From Tenacibaculum larymnensis (lineage in GTDB: Bacteria; Bacteroidota; Bacteroidia; Flavobacteriales; Flavobacteriaceae): a stretch of 64,000 bases of DNA. The position numbers and the translations under genes are program-made. Positions 53,610-61,968 of the stretch are shown one piece after another. The notes beneath the pieces were generated by a model. That model did no database searches. It had not been told where the DNA came from and saw only the letters and a list, made by a program, of their open reading frames with translations. The stretch covers positions 18,116 to 82,115 of the forward strand of contig NZ_JAIWJY010000013.1 in NCBI RefSeq assembly GCF_028829235.1. The letters run 5' to 3'. Position 1 is the stretch's first letter, and every line of letters begins with the position of its first letter.

Positions 53610-54278
53610 ATGTTTTTACTGGATAGATTTCCCAACGACAGCGGACCAATATATCAAGAAACTATAGCAGGCAGATTGCCTGTTGAACCTTTCAATACCT
53701 TTAGTAACTTAATATTTATTGTACTACTGATTTACTTCGGAAGAAGAATTTATCAAAACCCTAAACAATACCCATTTTTTCTGTTTGCCATTCCAGTAAT
53801 ATTTATCAGTTGGATAGGAGGTACCATGTTTCACGGAACACGAAGTCATGAGTTTTGGTTGTTGTTAGATTGGGTTCCTATTATGATTGTATGTTTAGGA
53901 GCTATTATTTATTTCATAGGAAAAATTAAAAAGAAATGGTGGCAACGATTAGCAATAATTGTAGCTATACTTTTAGTATCCGTTTTACCAAGATTTTTAC
54001 CAATACCTTCTGGATATAGAACATCGTTTGGATATGCAGTAACAGCATTTGCAGTAATAACTCCGTTAATTTGGTATGCTTACAAAACACATTGGAAAAA
54101 CGTAAAGTATATAATGTATGGAGGAATAGTGTTTGGAATAGCGTTGCTATTTAGAACATTGGATAATAAAGTAGAGTTACTACCTATGGGAACGCACTGG
54201 TTATGGCATACTTTCGGCGGAATTGCAGTTTTCTTTCTGCTATATTATATCTATAAAGATGAACAAGAATTAGCGTAG
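53610..54278 (+). CDS. CREST superfamily (ceramidase-like) seven-helix membrane protein
   Basis: 222 residues with about seven membrane helices. Conserved polar motifs within or near them are PFNTFSNLIF, GGTMFHGTRSHEFWLLLDW and PMGTHWLWHTFGG. The H-x3-S-H, D and H-x3-H pattern matches the metal-binding residues of the CREST superfamily (alkaline ceramidases, PAQR receptors, Per1). A membrane amidase or lipase acting on flavobacterial sphingolipid-like or ornithine lipids is plausible but not shown. Its end overlaps the convergent glycosyltransferase gene by 9 bp. Confidence 0.75.
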   Translation: MFLLDRFPNDSGPIYQETIAGRLPVEPFNTFSNLIFIVLLIYFGRRIYQNPKQYPFFLFAIPVIFISWIGGTMFHGTRSHEFWLLLDWVPIMIVCLGAIIYFIGKIKKKWWQRLAIIVAILLVSVLPRFLPIPSGYRTSFGYAVTAFAVITPLIWYAYKTHWKNVKYIMYGGIVFGIALLFRTLDNKVELLPMGTHWLWHTFGGIAVFFLLYYIYKDEQELA

Positions 54279-55268
54279 TTCAATAAATTTTTTCCTTCCT
54301 TTAGCATAATATTGCCAAACTACAGACTTGTGCTCGTAGTAGTTTGATTTTTTAGGAGATTCTTTTCTCTTTTTTATGAATTTAGGAAGATGCATATAAA
54401 AACTAAAATGAGCTTTTAAAATAGCAAACAAATGATTTGGTTTTCCTTCCAATAAAAATTTAAGGCTAGCCAATCCGTCTAAGATCAAACGAGAAAAAAT
54501 GATTGGAAATAATTTTTTAGAAGGTAAGTTTTTAACCAAGTTGAGTAAACTATTCCTAAAATTTAAAAACGTTTTTCTAGGGTTCAAGCTATCCAATGTA
54601 GCACCACCTACATGATATACAGTTGAAGCCCCAACGTATTTTATGGTATGTCCGTTATTTTTAGCACGCCAGCATAAATCAATTTCTTCTTGATGTGCAA
54701 AAAAGTCTTCATCAAAACCGTTGAGTTGATGAAAAACTTCTGAACGGATAAAAAAACAAGCTCCCGATGCCCAAAAAATTTCGGTAGTGTCGTTAAACTG
54801 TCCGTTGTCAATTTCCAAGTCGCTAAACAAACGACCACGACAATACGGATATCCAAAAGCATCAATAAAGCCACCACCAGCACCAGCATATTCAAACTTC
54901 GATTTATCTTTAAAATCTAAAATCTTTGGTTGAATAATCGCTGTGTTAGCTTCTTTCTTAAAAGTGTCAATAACAGGAGTTAACCAGTTGTCGGTAACTT
55001 CAATATCAGAGTTTACTAAGCAATATACATCGGCATTAATATGTTGTAATGCATCGTTGTAACCTTTTGCGTACCCACCATTTTCAGCATTCTCTACAAT
55101 TCTCACAGTAGGGAAATGTTGTTTGATAAATTTAATAGAATCATCTGTAGAAGCATTGTCCGCGACATATACTTCCGCTTCTTCAGAACTAAAATTCACG
55201 ACAGAAGGTAAAAACTGCTCAAGCAATTTTTTCCCATTCCAGTTTAATATGACGATAGCTGTTTTCAA
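54270..55268 (-). CDS. Family 2 glycosyltransferase
   Basis: 332 residues from a TTG start at 55268 (read as Met-KTAIVILNWNGKKLLEQFL). The GT-A fold shows VVNFSSEEAEVYVADNASTD, ENGGYAKGYN, CLVNSDIEVTDNW (the DxD-like metal site) and GASTVYHVGGATL. The frame extends upstream to 55451, but that part is translated extragenic repeat. The -7 box TAAATTTG lies 5 bp before the TTG, so the mRNA is nearly leaderless. It probably acts in surface polysaccharide or lipid glycan synthesis; homologues are rhamnosyltransferase-like. Confidence 0.85.
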   Translation of the reverse strand: MKTAIVILNWNGKKLLEQFLPSVVNFSSEEAEVYVADNASTDDSIKFIKQHFPTVRIVENAENGGYAKGYNDALQHINADVYCLVNSDIEVTDNWLTPVIDTFKKEANTAIIQPKILDFKDKSKFEYAGAGGGFIDAFGYPYCRGRLFSDLEIDNGQFNDTTEIFWASGACFFIRSEVFHQLNGFDEDFFAHQEEIDLCWRAKNNGHTIKYVGASTVYHVGGATLDSLNPRKTFLNFRNSLLNLVKNLPSKKLFPIIFSRLILDGLASLKFLLEGKPNHLFAILKAHFSFYMHLPKFIKKRKESPKKSNYYEHKSVVWQYYAKGRKKFIELR

Positions 55269-55273
55269 GACGG

Positions 55274-55281
55274 CAAATTTA
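55274..55281 (-). promoter_or_regulatory. -7 box of the glycosyltransferase gene
   Basis: Minus-strand TAAATTTG matches TAnnTTTG and ends 5 bp before the TTG start at 55268, which would give a nearly leaderless transcript. Confidence 0.5.
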
Positions 55282-55331
55282 CAGTTTAAAAATGAAATCC
55301 ATGTTAAAAAGGAACAAGTCATTCTGTGTTT

Positions 55332-55680
55332 CGTCATTCCGAACGAGGTACGAGGAGGAATCCCATAAGAAGAGTAATTTTTATGTTTAAGATTTCTCCT
55401 TCCGTTACACTCCAGTTCGAAATGACAATCGTGTTTCGTCATTGCGAGCAATAGTGAAGCAATCTTTTTATCGAGAGTAAGATAGCCATGTAATTACCAT
55501 TCCTTGCTATGACGTTTCGCATTTCCATCATTCCGACTGTATGTGAGAAACCCCTTTTAAAGGAGTAACTCTTATGTTTAAGATTTCTCAGTCGTTACCT
55601 CTTTCGAAATGACGTACAGTTTTGTCATTCCGAACGACAAAGGAGGAGGAATCTCATGAGGCGAGTAACTCTCTTTAAAC
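55332..55680. repeat. Repeat cluster 1: imperfect extragenic palindromes
   Basis: The 422-bp gap between two minus-strand genes is filled by four units. Type A (55332-55427, 55526-55614 and a half unit 55622-55680) begins CGTCATTCCGAACGA, has TTAAGATTTCTC...CGTTAC in the middle and ends TTCGAAATGAC. Type B (55437-55514) begins CGTCATTGCGAG, has GAAGCAATCT, and ends CTTGCTATGACG. In each full unit the ends are inverted complements. No credible gene is present; frames through it are artefacts. Confidence 0.85.
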
Positions 55681-55690
55681 AGCATAACTT

Positions 55691-56320
55691 CTATTCTAAT
55701 TCTACAGGTATATACGTTACGTTCTCTAAACTAAAATTAAAAGGCTCAGAACCTCCTCCAGTCATTACAATATCAGCGCTTTGAACCTCAAATAAATTTA
55801 TTTCCGTGTTTATTTTTGAAATAATAGCAGAATTAAGAATTTCTCCTTCTTCAATTCCAGAAGCAACACCTATATAAAGTTTAGGATTGAATTTAAAAAC
55901 AGCTTTTTGACCTGGTGCAAGATTAGTTTTTATAGCTAATAGCTTACCATCCTTATAACAATTAGCATCAATAGCGCTTCGTGTTAGGTTGTTTCGTACT
56001 TCTACTTCATCTATGTTAGATGCGAAGTGTTGGGATGGTTGTAATGTGTGTCCAGATGCTCTCTCAACCATTTCAAAAGCACTTCCATCATAAGCGGCTA
56101 ATTTGGGTGTGTAGTTTCCGTAAGAATCAGCAGCAGCAACTTGAAAGTTAGTAGAATAATTAATAGGGAGGCTTTCCCCGTGACTTGGATTTTTAATCAC
56201 TTTCCATGCAGTATGACGTTCATCAAAATTGCTCGCAACATTCTTTTGAAAAATTACAACATCACTATTATTCGCATCATTTGATTTGTTTACAAAGTTT
56301 AATTTAATAGAGTTACTCAT
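55691..56320 (-). CDS. Conserved hypothetical protein of a flavobacterial/cyanobacterial-type family
   Basis: 209 residues from the ATG at 56320 (MSNSIKLNFVNKSNDANNSD); the longer frame reaches into non-coding sequence. It is rich in beta strands and has no signal peptide. Notable stretches are VVIFQKNVASNFDERHTAWKV, AADSYGNYTPKLAAYDG, LAIKTNLAPGQKAVFKFNP and SADIVMTGGG. I recall similar proteins in other bacteria, all without known function. It stands alone between two repeat clusters with no partner gene, so context gives no help. Confidence 0.7.
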   Translation of the reverse strand: MSNSIKLNFVNKSNDANNSDVVIFQKNVASNFDERHTAWKVIKNPSHGESLPINYSTNFQVAAADSYGNYTPKLAAYDGSAFEMVERASGHTLQPSQHFASNIDEVEVRNNLTRSAIDANCYKDGKLLAIKTNLAPGQKAVFKFNPKLYIGVASGIEEGEILNSAIISKINTEINLFEVQSADIVMTGGGSEPFNFSLENVTYIPVELE

Positions 56321-56459
56321 AAAGTCAATTTTTAAAGTTTGGTATAAAGTTGTTTTGTTATGTGAATTTAAGGATTTGATAGTAAAAAAGATAAACAAAT
56401 GTTATAAGTGCATAATTTTTTGTGTTTAAATATATGTTGAGAGTCATTAAAGAAATTAG

Positions 56460-56712
56460 CGTCATTGAGAGTATAAGAGAGGGATTTATAAGGAGAGTAA
56501 CTTCCAAGCTTAAGATTTCTCAGTCGTAACCTCCTTCGAGATGACGTTATAGCGATTGTCATTGCGAGAGGAACGAAGCAATCTGTTTGTAGAGAATGAG
56601 ATAGTTACGTTGTTGTCACTCCTCGTTATGACGTTTCACATTTCCATCATCCCGACCGTAGGGGAGAAAGCGTAAGGTTCAGCGAAGCTAAATTTAATGA
56701 GGAGTGTACCTC
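56460..56712. repeat. Repeat cluster 2: imperfect extragenic palindromes
   Basis: The 392-bp gap at 56321-56712 holds an AT-rich promoter-like stretch (to about 56455) and then three units: type A 56460-56546, type B 56556-56633 and a diverged A unit from 56644 that carries GTAAGGTTCAGCGAAGCTAA. The reverse complement of that last sequence occurs in cluster 3 (57924-57943), so units exist in both orientations. Confidence 0.85.
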
Positions 56713-57261
56713 TTACCTTTCAATAATCAACTTATTCCAAGTATCTTTCCAGCCTTTGTTTGTAACCCTATTACGATACGTTATCAAATCAAAATTAGGA
56801 GTAGGTTTAACCACAAGGTTAAATAAATCGTCTAGGCCATGCGGAGCAATAAACTCTATTTGATTATTTGTATTTAACTGAACAGCAATGGCAGTAGCTG
56901 TTTCGGGCCAATAAGAAATGGCTTCGTAACAATTTTTATAAGGTGAATGACCGTTTCGAAGATGCATCCTTGCTTGATTTTTTACCGACCAATTCACAGT
57001 GGGATTAATAGTTTTGAGCTGTTCTTCAAGAGCTAATTCACGAGTCTTAGTAATGTCGTTTTTATCAAAATAAATAACATCAATATCGTTTAAAGAAGTT
57101 CTTTTATTGTTGTGTTTGTAATCCCAAATTTTGTTTCTAACAAAACCAGCACCAATCCAACAATCGGGGAGGTGTAGGCTACGAACAGCTTCAAGAATAC
57201 TAATCACCCAAGTATCGCTCTTAATAATAGTTACCAGCTCAGTAGTAAAATCTGTTTTCAT
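56713..57261 (-). CDS. Nucleotidyltransferase-like protein (COG3575 type)
   Basis: 182 residues. The N-terminal pol-beta-like nucleotidyltransferase core shows CWIGAGFVRNKIWDYKH and LNDIDVIYFDKND (the D-x-D metal site), and a downstream WSVKNQARMHLRNGHSPYKN is diagnostic of the COG3575 family. Members are common near tRNA or chromosome genes but have no assigned substrate. It lies 5 bp downstream of the HsdR-N-like gene, so they are co-transcribed on the minus strand. Confidence 0.83.
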   Translation of the reverse strand: MKTDFTTELVTIIKSDTWVISILEAVRSLHLPDCWIGAGFVRNKIWDYKHNNKRTSLNDIDVIYFDKNDITKTRELALEEQLKTINPTVNWSVKNQARMHLRNGHSPYKNCYEAISYWPETATAIAVQLNTNNQIEFIAPHGLDDLFNLVVKPTPNFDLITYRNRVTNKGWKDTWNKLIIER

Positions 57262-57266
57262 AAAGC

Positions 57267-57710
57267 TTATTTGTACTCAGGAATATCTCTTAAAAACACA
57301 TAGGTTTCCTTCTCTTTATCGAGCATACAAAAAAAGTGTTGTAGTCCGTTGGTAACGATGAGGTAATCGGCATCGAGTTTTAAGTTATAACGTGCAATTT
57401 GATCAAACGTATCTTGCGTTATTTTTATATGCGGAGCCTTACATTCTACAATAATATTCGGATGTCCGTCCGAAGCAAAAATCACAATATCGGTACGCTT
57501 TTTAAGGTTGTTGATAACCAATTGTTTTTCAATAGCAATAAGCGAAACAGGATAGTTTTTTTCTTGAATTAACCACTGAACAAAATGCTGACGTACCCAT
57601 TCTTCAGGAGTTAATACCATATATTTTTTTCTCAAATTATCAAAAATAAGCGTCTTATTTTCGTTACTTTTGAGCTTGAATGTATAGCTAGGAAGGTTGA
57701 GCTTTTGCAT
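57267..57710 (-). CDS. HsdR N-terminal-domain protein (PD-(D/E)xK nuclease fold)
   Basis: 147 residues corresponding only to the type I restriction enzyme R N-terminal domain. The nuclease core is complete: KKRTDIVIFASDGHPNIIVE with the acidic residue and ECKAPHIKI with ExK. No helicase domain is attached and no HsdM/HsdS genes are near, so this is not a restriction system. Stand-alone proteins of this type commonly lie divergent from holA in Bacteroidota, as here; their role is not known. Confidence 0.85.
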   Translation of the reverse strand: MQKLNLPSYTFKLKSNENKTLIFDNLRKKYMVLTPEEWVRQHFVQWLIQEKNYPVSLIAIEKQLVINNLKKRTDIVIFASDGHPNIIVECKAPHIKITQDTFDQIARYNLKLDADYLIVTNGLQHFFCMLDKEKETYVFLRDIPEYK

Positions 57711-57763
57711 AACCCAAAAGTAAGAAAATTATAAGTTATTTCTAACGGAGAAGAAGGAGAAGC

Positions 57764-57984
57764 CGTCATTTTGACCAGAGGGATAAATCTCATTCAGTGG
57801 ATTTACTCCCATGTTTAAGATTTCTCAGTCGTTACCACTCCTCGCTATGACATTATAGTAATTGTCATTGCGAATGACGAAGGAGGAGGAATCTCAAGAG
57901 GTGTGTTACTCTTATTGTCAAGATTTAGCTTCGCTGAACCTTACGGTTTCTCGTCGCTCATAAAATCGCTCCGTCGAAATGACT
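57764..57984. repeat. Repeat cluster 3: chimeric extragenic palindromes
   Basis: The 355-bp gap between the HsdR-N-like gene and holA carries two units. 57764-57853 has a type A left arm (CGTCATT) but a type B right end (CTCGCTATGAC). 57862-57984 starts like type B (TTGTCATTGCGAA), has the type A middle (GAGGAGGAATCTCA), and ends CGTCGAAATGAC. The remaining ~80 bp before holA contain nothing recognisable beyond its promoter region. Confidence 0.82.
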
Positions 57985-58065
57985 AAGAGTGTCATTAAGG
58001 AATGAATACTTAGCTACAACATTTTAAATAACAACAACACCAAGAAGAAGGTAGAAGAAAGACAC

Positions 58066-59067
58066 ATGAACGAAATTAAATCTATCATATCCGATATAAA
58101 AGGAGGCAACATCAAACCCATTTATTTTTTAATGGGAGAAGAACCGTATTACATCGATAAAATCTCAGATTATATTGAAGATAATGTGTTAGATGAATCT
58201 GAAAAAGGATTCAATCAAGTAGTTATGTACGGTCGTGATGTATCGATAGAGGAAATTGTGTCGTCGGCAAAACGTTTTCCGATGATGGCAGAAAAGCAGG
58301 TGATTATTGTTAAAGAAGCCCAAGATTTAAGCCGTTCGATTGATAAAATAGAGTCATATGCTGCCAATCCGCAACCGAGTACCGTATTGGTGTTTAACTA
58401 CAAATACAAAAAGCTCGATAAACGTAAAAAGGCGTACAAAGCCATAGCAAAAAGCGGACTCATTTATGAAAGTAAAAAACTGTATGATAACCAAGTAGCC
58501 GATTGGATACGTCAGGTGTTGGGCGGAAAAAAGTTTAATATTGAACCGAAAGCTGCACAAATGTTGGTGGAGTTTTTAGGAACCGACCTGAGTAAGATTA
58601 GCAATGAATTAGATAAACTAACCTCAGTATTGCCTGCGGAAACCATTATTACCGATAAGCATATTGAAGAAAATATCGGGATTTCTAAAGACTTTAACAA
58701 TTTTGAGTTGCGTAAAGCTGTAGGACAGCGAGACGTGGTGAAAGCGAACAGAATCATCAATTATTTTGCACAGAACCCAAAGAACAATCCGTTGGTAATG
58801 ACTATTTCCTTACTAAATAGCTTTTTTACACAGTTATTAATGTACCACGGATTAAAAGACAAATCGAAAGCTTCGGTTGCTAAAAACTTAGGAGTAAACC
58901 CTTATTTTGTGGACGACTACGTAAACGCTGCCCGTAATTACCCGATGCGAAAAGTATCGCAAATTATTGCTTTACTACGTGATGCTGATGTAAAAAGCAA
59001 AGGAGTAGGAGCCAACCAAACCCATGCCGATATTTTAAAAGAATTACTGTTTAAGATTTTGCATTAA
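58066..59067 (+). CDS. holA: DNA polymerase III subunit delta
   Basis: 333 residues with the HolA layout: N-terminal AAA+-like domain (YFLMGEEPYYIDKISDYI, RFPMMAEKQVIIVKEAQ), middle region (FLGTDLSKISNELDKL) and C-terminal collar domain (NPLVMTISLLNSFFTQLLMY, KNLGVNPYFVDDYVNAARNY). It opens the sliding clamp as part of the clamp loader. The last 187 bp are present again at 63788-63974, about 4.7 kb downstream, after the effector island. Confidence 0.94.
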   Translation: MNEIKSIISDIKGGNIKPIYFLMGEEPYYIDKISDYIEDNVLDESEKGFNQVVMYGRDVSIEEIVSSAKRFPMMAEKQVIIVKEAQDLSRSIDKIESYAANPQPSTVLVFNYKYKKLDKRKKAYKAIAKSGLIYESKKLYDNQVADWIRQVLGGKKFNIEPKAAQMLVEFLGTDLSKISNELDKLTSVLPAETIITDKHIEENIGISKDFNNFELRKAVGQRDVVKANRIINYFAQNPKNNPLVMTISLLNSFFTQLLMYHGLKDKSKASVAKNLGVNPYFVDDYVNAARNYPMRKVSQIIALLRDADVKSKGVGANQTHADILKELLFKILH

Positions 59068-59441
59068 TTGTATTGTGTACAAACCTTATCATTAAAGAAG
59101 TAAAGAACTACGAGTAAAAATGTCGTAAAACGATATTTTTACAAACAAAATTCTAATAATGAGGCAATCAAATTAAGTTACCTACTCTCTTTTTTTCATA
59201 ATTAAACGTATCAAATAGACAACTACTCGAATAAAGAGATAAAAAAATACGTACTACTTTGTCGCTTTTTAAGTACATAAAATTGTATGTATAAGTACAA
59301 GTTGCGTACAAACAAAGTTGGTTGTTCTTAAAAGACAGTGTTTTACGGTAAAAAGCTTAAAAATCAATACACTAATTGTATGATTTTGGAGATATTTTAT
59401 ATCTTTAACTCAAAAAATTGTACCACCCCTAAAAAAAATCT
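59068..59441 (+). other. Non-coding leader between holA and the effector gene
   Basis: 374 bp, very AT-rich, without a credible ORF. It contains a 12-bp stem at 59114-59142 (GTAAAAATGTCG / CGATATTTTTAC, one G-U pair, 5-nt loop) that may end holA transcription. A -7-like TATCTTTA at 59399-59406, with an ATTG about 20 bp upstream (59375-59378), could be the promoter of the effector gene. This stretch probably came in with the island, since it begins directly after the holA stop codon. Confidence 0.5.
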
Positions 59442-61325
59442 ATGAACATAAAAGCAAAGCTTTTTGTATGTGGTGAGGAACGAGAATTGCTTACTACTAA
59501 CTTAAATTACAACAGACTTACTGATTGGAACGGTAAACCTACTTCTGCCTTAATGGGAGGAACTATCTCAGTAACTTTTGAATCACAAATGTATGACGAC
59601 TCTTTTGCAGAGTGGATTAAAGCCGATAGAACCGAAAACCCAAAAGTTGAATATCCCGCTAATTTATACTTATTAAGAGATGGTAAAATAGTCTTTTACA
59701 AAGATGAGTTTGATGGAGTAGAGCTATTCCAATACAACTTTCAAGATGGTGTACTTGTAAATTATTACGAAGCTTTTGACAACCAAAAAGGTATGTATGT
59801 TACGTTAACCATATCGCCTGCGATGCAAGACTATCGTTTTTTTAATAATAGTACAGACTGGAGAAGAAAAAGTCCTACTCGTTATATAAAACACTGGCAA
59901 GAAAGTTTTATACCCCCTATAAAAGAAACTCCTTATAAAGCGAAAGAAACCAATAAATCAGAAAAAAATCCTCAAATAATTAGTGGATGGTGGACTAAAA
60001 ATAAAAATGACAGATTAAACCTAAAAAAAGCAAAATTAGGAGACACAGTTTATTTTCACATAGAAACTAAGGATATTAATGACGGTGAAGAGATAGACTG
60101 TAAGCTGTATGATTTAGATAAGTTTTTATGGGACTATTTATATCCTGATGACGATAAATTCAACAAAAAAGAAGTTCATAAAAAAGCTATCGTAAAAAAT
60201 AATAAGGCGACTATTGAGCTTTTTCTTAACCAAAAATGGGAACAAAACCTTGTAGAAGATAGAGCTTACGATATTGAACTTTATTGGAGAGTTACTTATA
60301 AAAAGATAACTAAAAATTTACCTAATAGAGAAAGTATTTACCTTAATGTAGCTTTTACCGATCGAACACTGTTTTTTAAACCTTCTATTGCAGGGGGTAA
60401 ATTACCACAACTTATAGCTAATGATGGAAGCCCTTTATTTTTAGCAGAACTTAAAGAAGCTACAATAGATGAAGTTGAGGACGTTGCTAAATCAAAAATT
60501 AAAAAGAAAGTTAAAAAGAAAGCTGAAAAACTTGTAAGTAGTGCTGTAGCAGGTTATAATAATGCTATTGAAAGTAAAGTAACTACCATTGCATTGGCGA
60601 AATTAGCCAAAGGTAATATGGTAGACACAAATGGTAAAATACATACTAAGTCTAGAAAAATTTACCAATACACCGAAGAAGTATTTAACAAAGAGGTAAT
60701 TGTAAAAAGAGGTAGACGTTTTAATAATGGTATTGTAAAATCAGCAGCTAACCAAGCACATTATTTTGCAACTAATGGTACTAATGTAGAAATACTAAAT
60801 ACATTACGTATAAGACCACTAATGAGTGCAGAAGACGCATCTGAAGCATTTAGTAAAATATTTAGTTTGGTTGATTTCTCTATGATGAGCTTAGAAGAAA
60901 TAACGGATACACCTTTAAACGTACCTGATTTTTTGTTAAAACGTTTTTTACCCAAAACTCCCATAGTAGGTATTAGTTTATGGCTTGAGTTTTTAGGATA
61001 TGTAGCATTAGTTGAACATGAAAAGCAAGAAGCTATGGTTGACCAAATAATGCAGGAAAAACTTGAAAGAGCAAAAACAAAAGGATTAGATGCTTTAAGA
61101 ACATTTCTACATGTTTATGAAACAGAGTATAATTTAATAGCTGTTTCAAATAAAACTTTATCAGCATTGTTATTAGGAAAATTTAGAACCTTAAAAAAAT
61201 TAAACGATTATGAAAGTGAACAAAAGTTTAGTACAAAAAATGTACAAATATTGTATAAAGCTGTTTATGGAGAAGAAAAAGGAAGATTTGATTACGTTAT
61301 CGAGTCTATATTTATTGATAAATAG
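59442..61325 (+). CDS. TssD (Hcp-like)-fused type VI secretion effector with unknown C-terminal toxin domain
   Basis: 627 residues. Residues ~1-130 match the Bacteroidota TssD/Hcp-like tube protein: MNIKAKLFVCGEERELLTTN, GKPTSALMGGTISVTFES, DGKIVFYKDEF and AFDNQKGMYVTLTISP. Normal TssD proteins end there. Here a middle beta-rich domain (~175-335) follows, with SGWWTKNKND, AKLGDTVYFHIETK and IANDGSPLF, resembling a module I recall in other Bacteroidota secretion effectors. Residues ~340-627 are unrecognised: a lysine-rich linker (KIKKKVKKKAEK), a segment with KRGRRFNNGIVKSAANQAHY, and one hydrophobic patch (ISLWLEFLGYVALVEH, 511-526). No nuclease, lipase or amidase motif is obvious. It lies in an island after holA and is followed by lipoproteins that could be its immunity factors. 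Confidence 0.78.
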   Translation: MNIKAKLFVCGEERELLTTNLNYNRLTDWNGKPTSALMGGTISVTFESQMYDDSFAEWIKADRTENPKVEYPANLYLLRDGKIVFYKDEFDGVELFQYNFQDGVLVNYYEAFDNQKGMYVTLTISPAMQDYRFFNNSTDWRRKSPTRYIKHWQESFIPPIKETPYKAKETNKSEKNPQIISGWWTKNKNDRLNLKKAKLGDTVYFHIETKDINDGEEIDCKLYDLDKFLWDYLYPDDDKFNKKEVHKKAIVKNNKATIELFLNQKWEQNLVEDRAYDIELYWRVTYKKITKNLPNRESIYLNVAFTDRTLFFKPSIAGGKLPQLIANDGSPLFLAELKEATIDEVEDVAKSKIKKKVKKKAEKLVSSAVAGYNNAIESKVTTIALAKLAKGNMVDTNGKIHTKSRKIYQYTEEVFNKEVIVKRGRRFNNGIVKSAANQAHYFATNGTNVEILNTLRIRPLMSAEDASEAFSKIFSLVDFSMMSLEEITDTPLNVPDFLLKRFLPKTPIVGISLWLEFLGYVALVEHEKQEAMVDQIMQEKLERAKTKGLDALRTFLHVYETEYNLIAVSNKTLSALLLGKFRTLKKLNDYESEQKFSTKNVQILYKAVYGEEKGRFDYVIESIFIDK

Positions 61326-61881
61326 AGGGAAATATGTCTTTGTTACTTTAATATTTATTGCTTGTTCAAGTAATAAAAAAGTTTCAAGTTTTAAACCTTC
61401 AAGTCCAGTTATTGTGATGATGAGTAAACCCCATAAAAAAGTTTATAGAATAGACATTCCTTTTGGTATTAAAATAAAAAACAGTTCACCTTCAAAACTA
61501 TCTTTTGTTACCATTAATTATAATTATTTCCTTAATAAAAAGGGTATTGGAGAAGATTTATTTATCTATAATGATGCTGAAGAATTAGTTGAAATAGAAA
61601 ACAATCAAATAATGAGTATATCACCTTTTTTAACTAATAAATATATAATCTATTCACGATATCAAATAGACTCATCTGAGGTCACTCAAAAAGAGTTAAA
61701 ACCTTACATATTAAAAATGTTGAAAAACAACTTAGATACCTTCCGTATAAAATCAGTTTTAGAGTTTAAGAAAAAACATGCAGCATTATTTGAAAAGTTA
61801 ACAAAAGGAGATAGTATTTCAATTCAGTTTTTAGATAATGGAAAGTTAGGAGAGTATGTTACTGTTCCTGCAAAATGGTAA
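61315..61881 (+). CDS. Lipoprotein, candidate immunity protein 1
   Basis: The frame opens at ATG 61210, deep inside the effector gene, but the lipoprotein signal INRGKYVFVTLIFIAC lies just after the effector stop. A TTG at 61315 gives a normal-length signal (188 residues in all) and overlaps the effector stop by 11 bp; the ATG at 61267 is the next candidate. Mature protein starts at Cys (IFIAC-SSNKK). The C-terminal half is homologous to the next gene: YQIDSSEVTQKELKPYIL, FKKKHAALFEKLTKGDSI and the ending VPAKW. A lipid-anchored periplasmic location fits protection against a toxin acting in the envelope; this is inference. Confidence 0.68.
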   Translation: MINRGKYVFVTLIFIACSSNKKVSSFKPSSPVIVMMSKPHKKVYRIDIPFGIKIKNSSPSKLSFVTINYNYFLNKKGIGEDLFIYNDAEELVEIENNQIMSISPFLTNKYIIYSRYQIDSSEVTQKELKPYILKMLKNNLDTFRIKSVLEFKKKHAALFEKLTKGDSISIQFLDNGKLGEYVTVPAKW

Positions 61882-61968
61882 CAGAGTTTTTTAAGCTTTA
61901 ACAACGAGGATAAAAAAAGTAAACTATCTACAAAAAGAATTAAAGTCCCTATTAAATTAACTAATTAA
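61882..61968 (+). pseudogene. Vestigial 3' end of a third immunity-like gene
   Basis: In frame directly after the previous stop, 28 open codons run to a stop that overlaps the next start (TAATG at 61966-61970). They encode SFNNEDKKSKLSTKRIKVPI plus KLTN, where KSKLSTKRIKVPIK resembles the C-terminus of candidate immunity protein 2 (ESKHERIKIPVKW). This looks like the tail of a lost paralogue. Confidence 0.55.

Noticed and set aside
55269..55451. N-terminal extension of the glycosyltransferase
   Set aside because: The translated sequence is out of extragenic palindromes, and homology begins only at the TTG at 55268.
57267..57710. Type I restriction system
   Set aside because: Only the HsdR N-terminal domain is present; there is no helicase part and no HsdM or HsdS. 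Such single-domain proteins are standard beside holA.
55332..57984. Possible CRISPR array
   Set aside because: Units are long, imperfect, palindromic and of two types, with no constant repeat-spacer rhythm and no cas genes.
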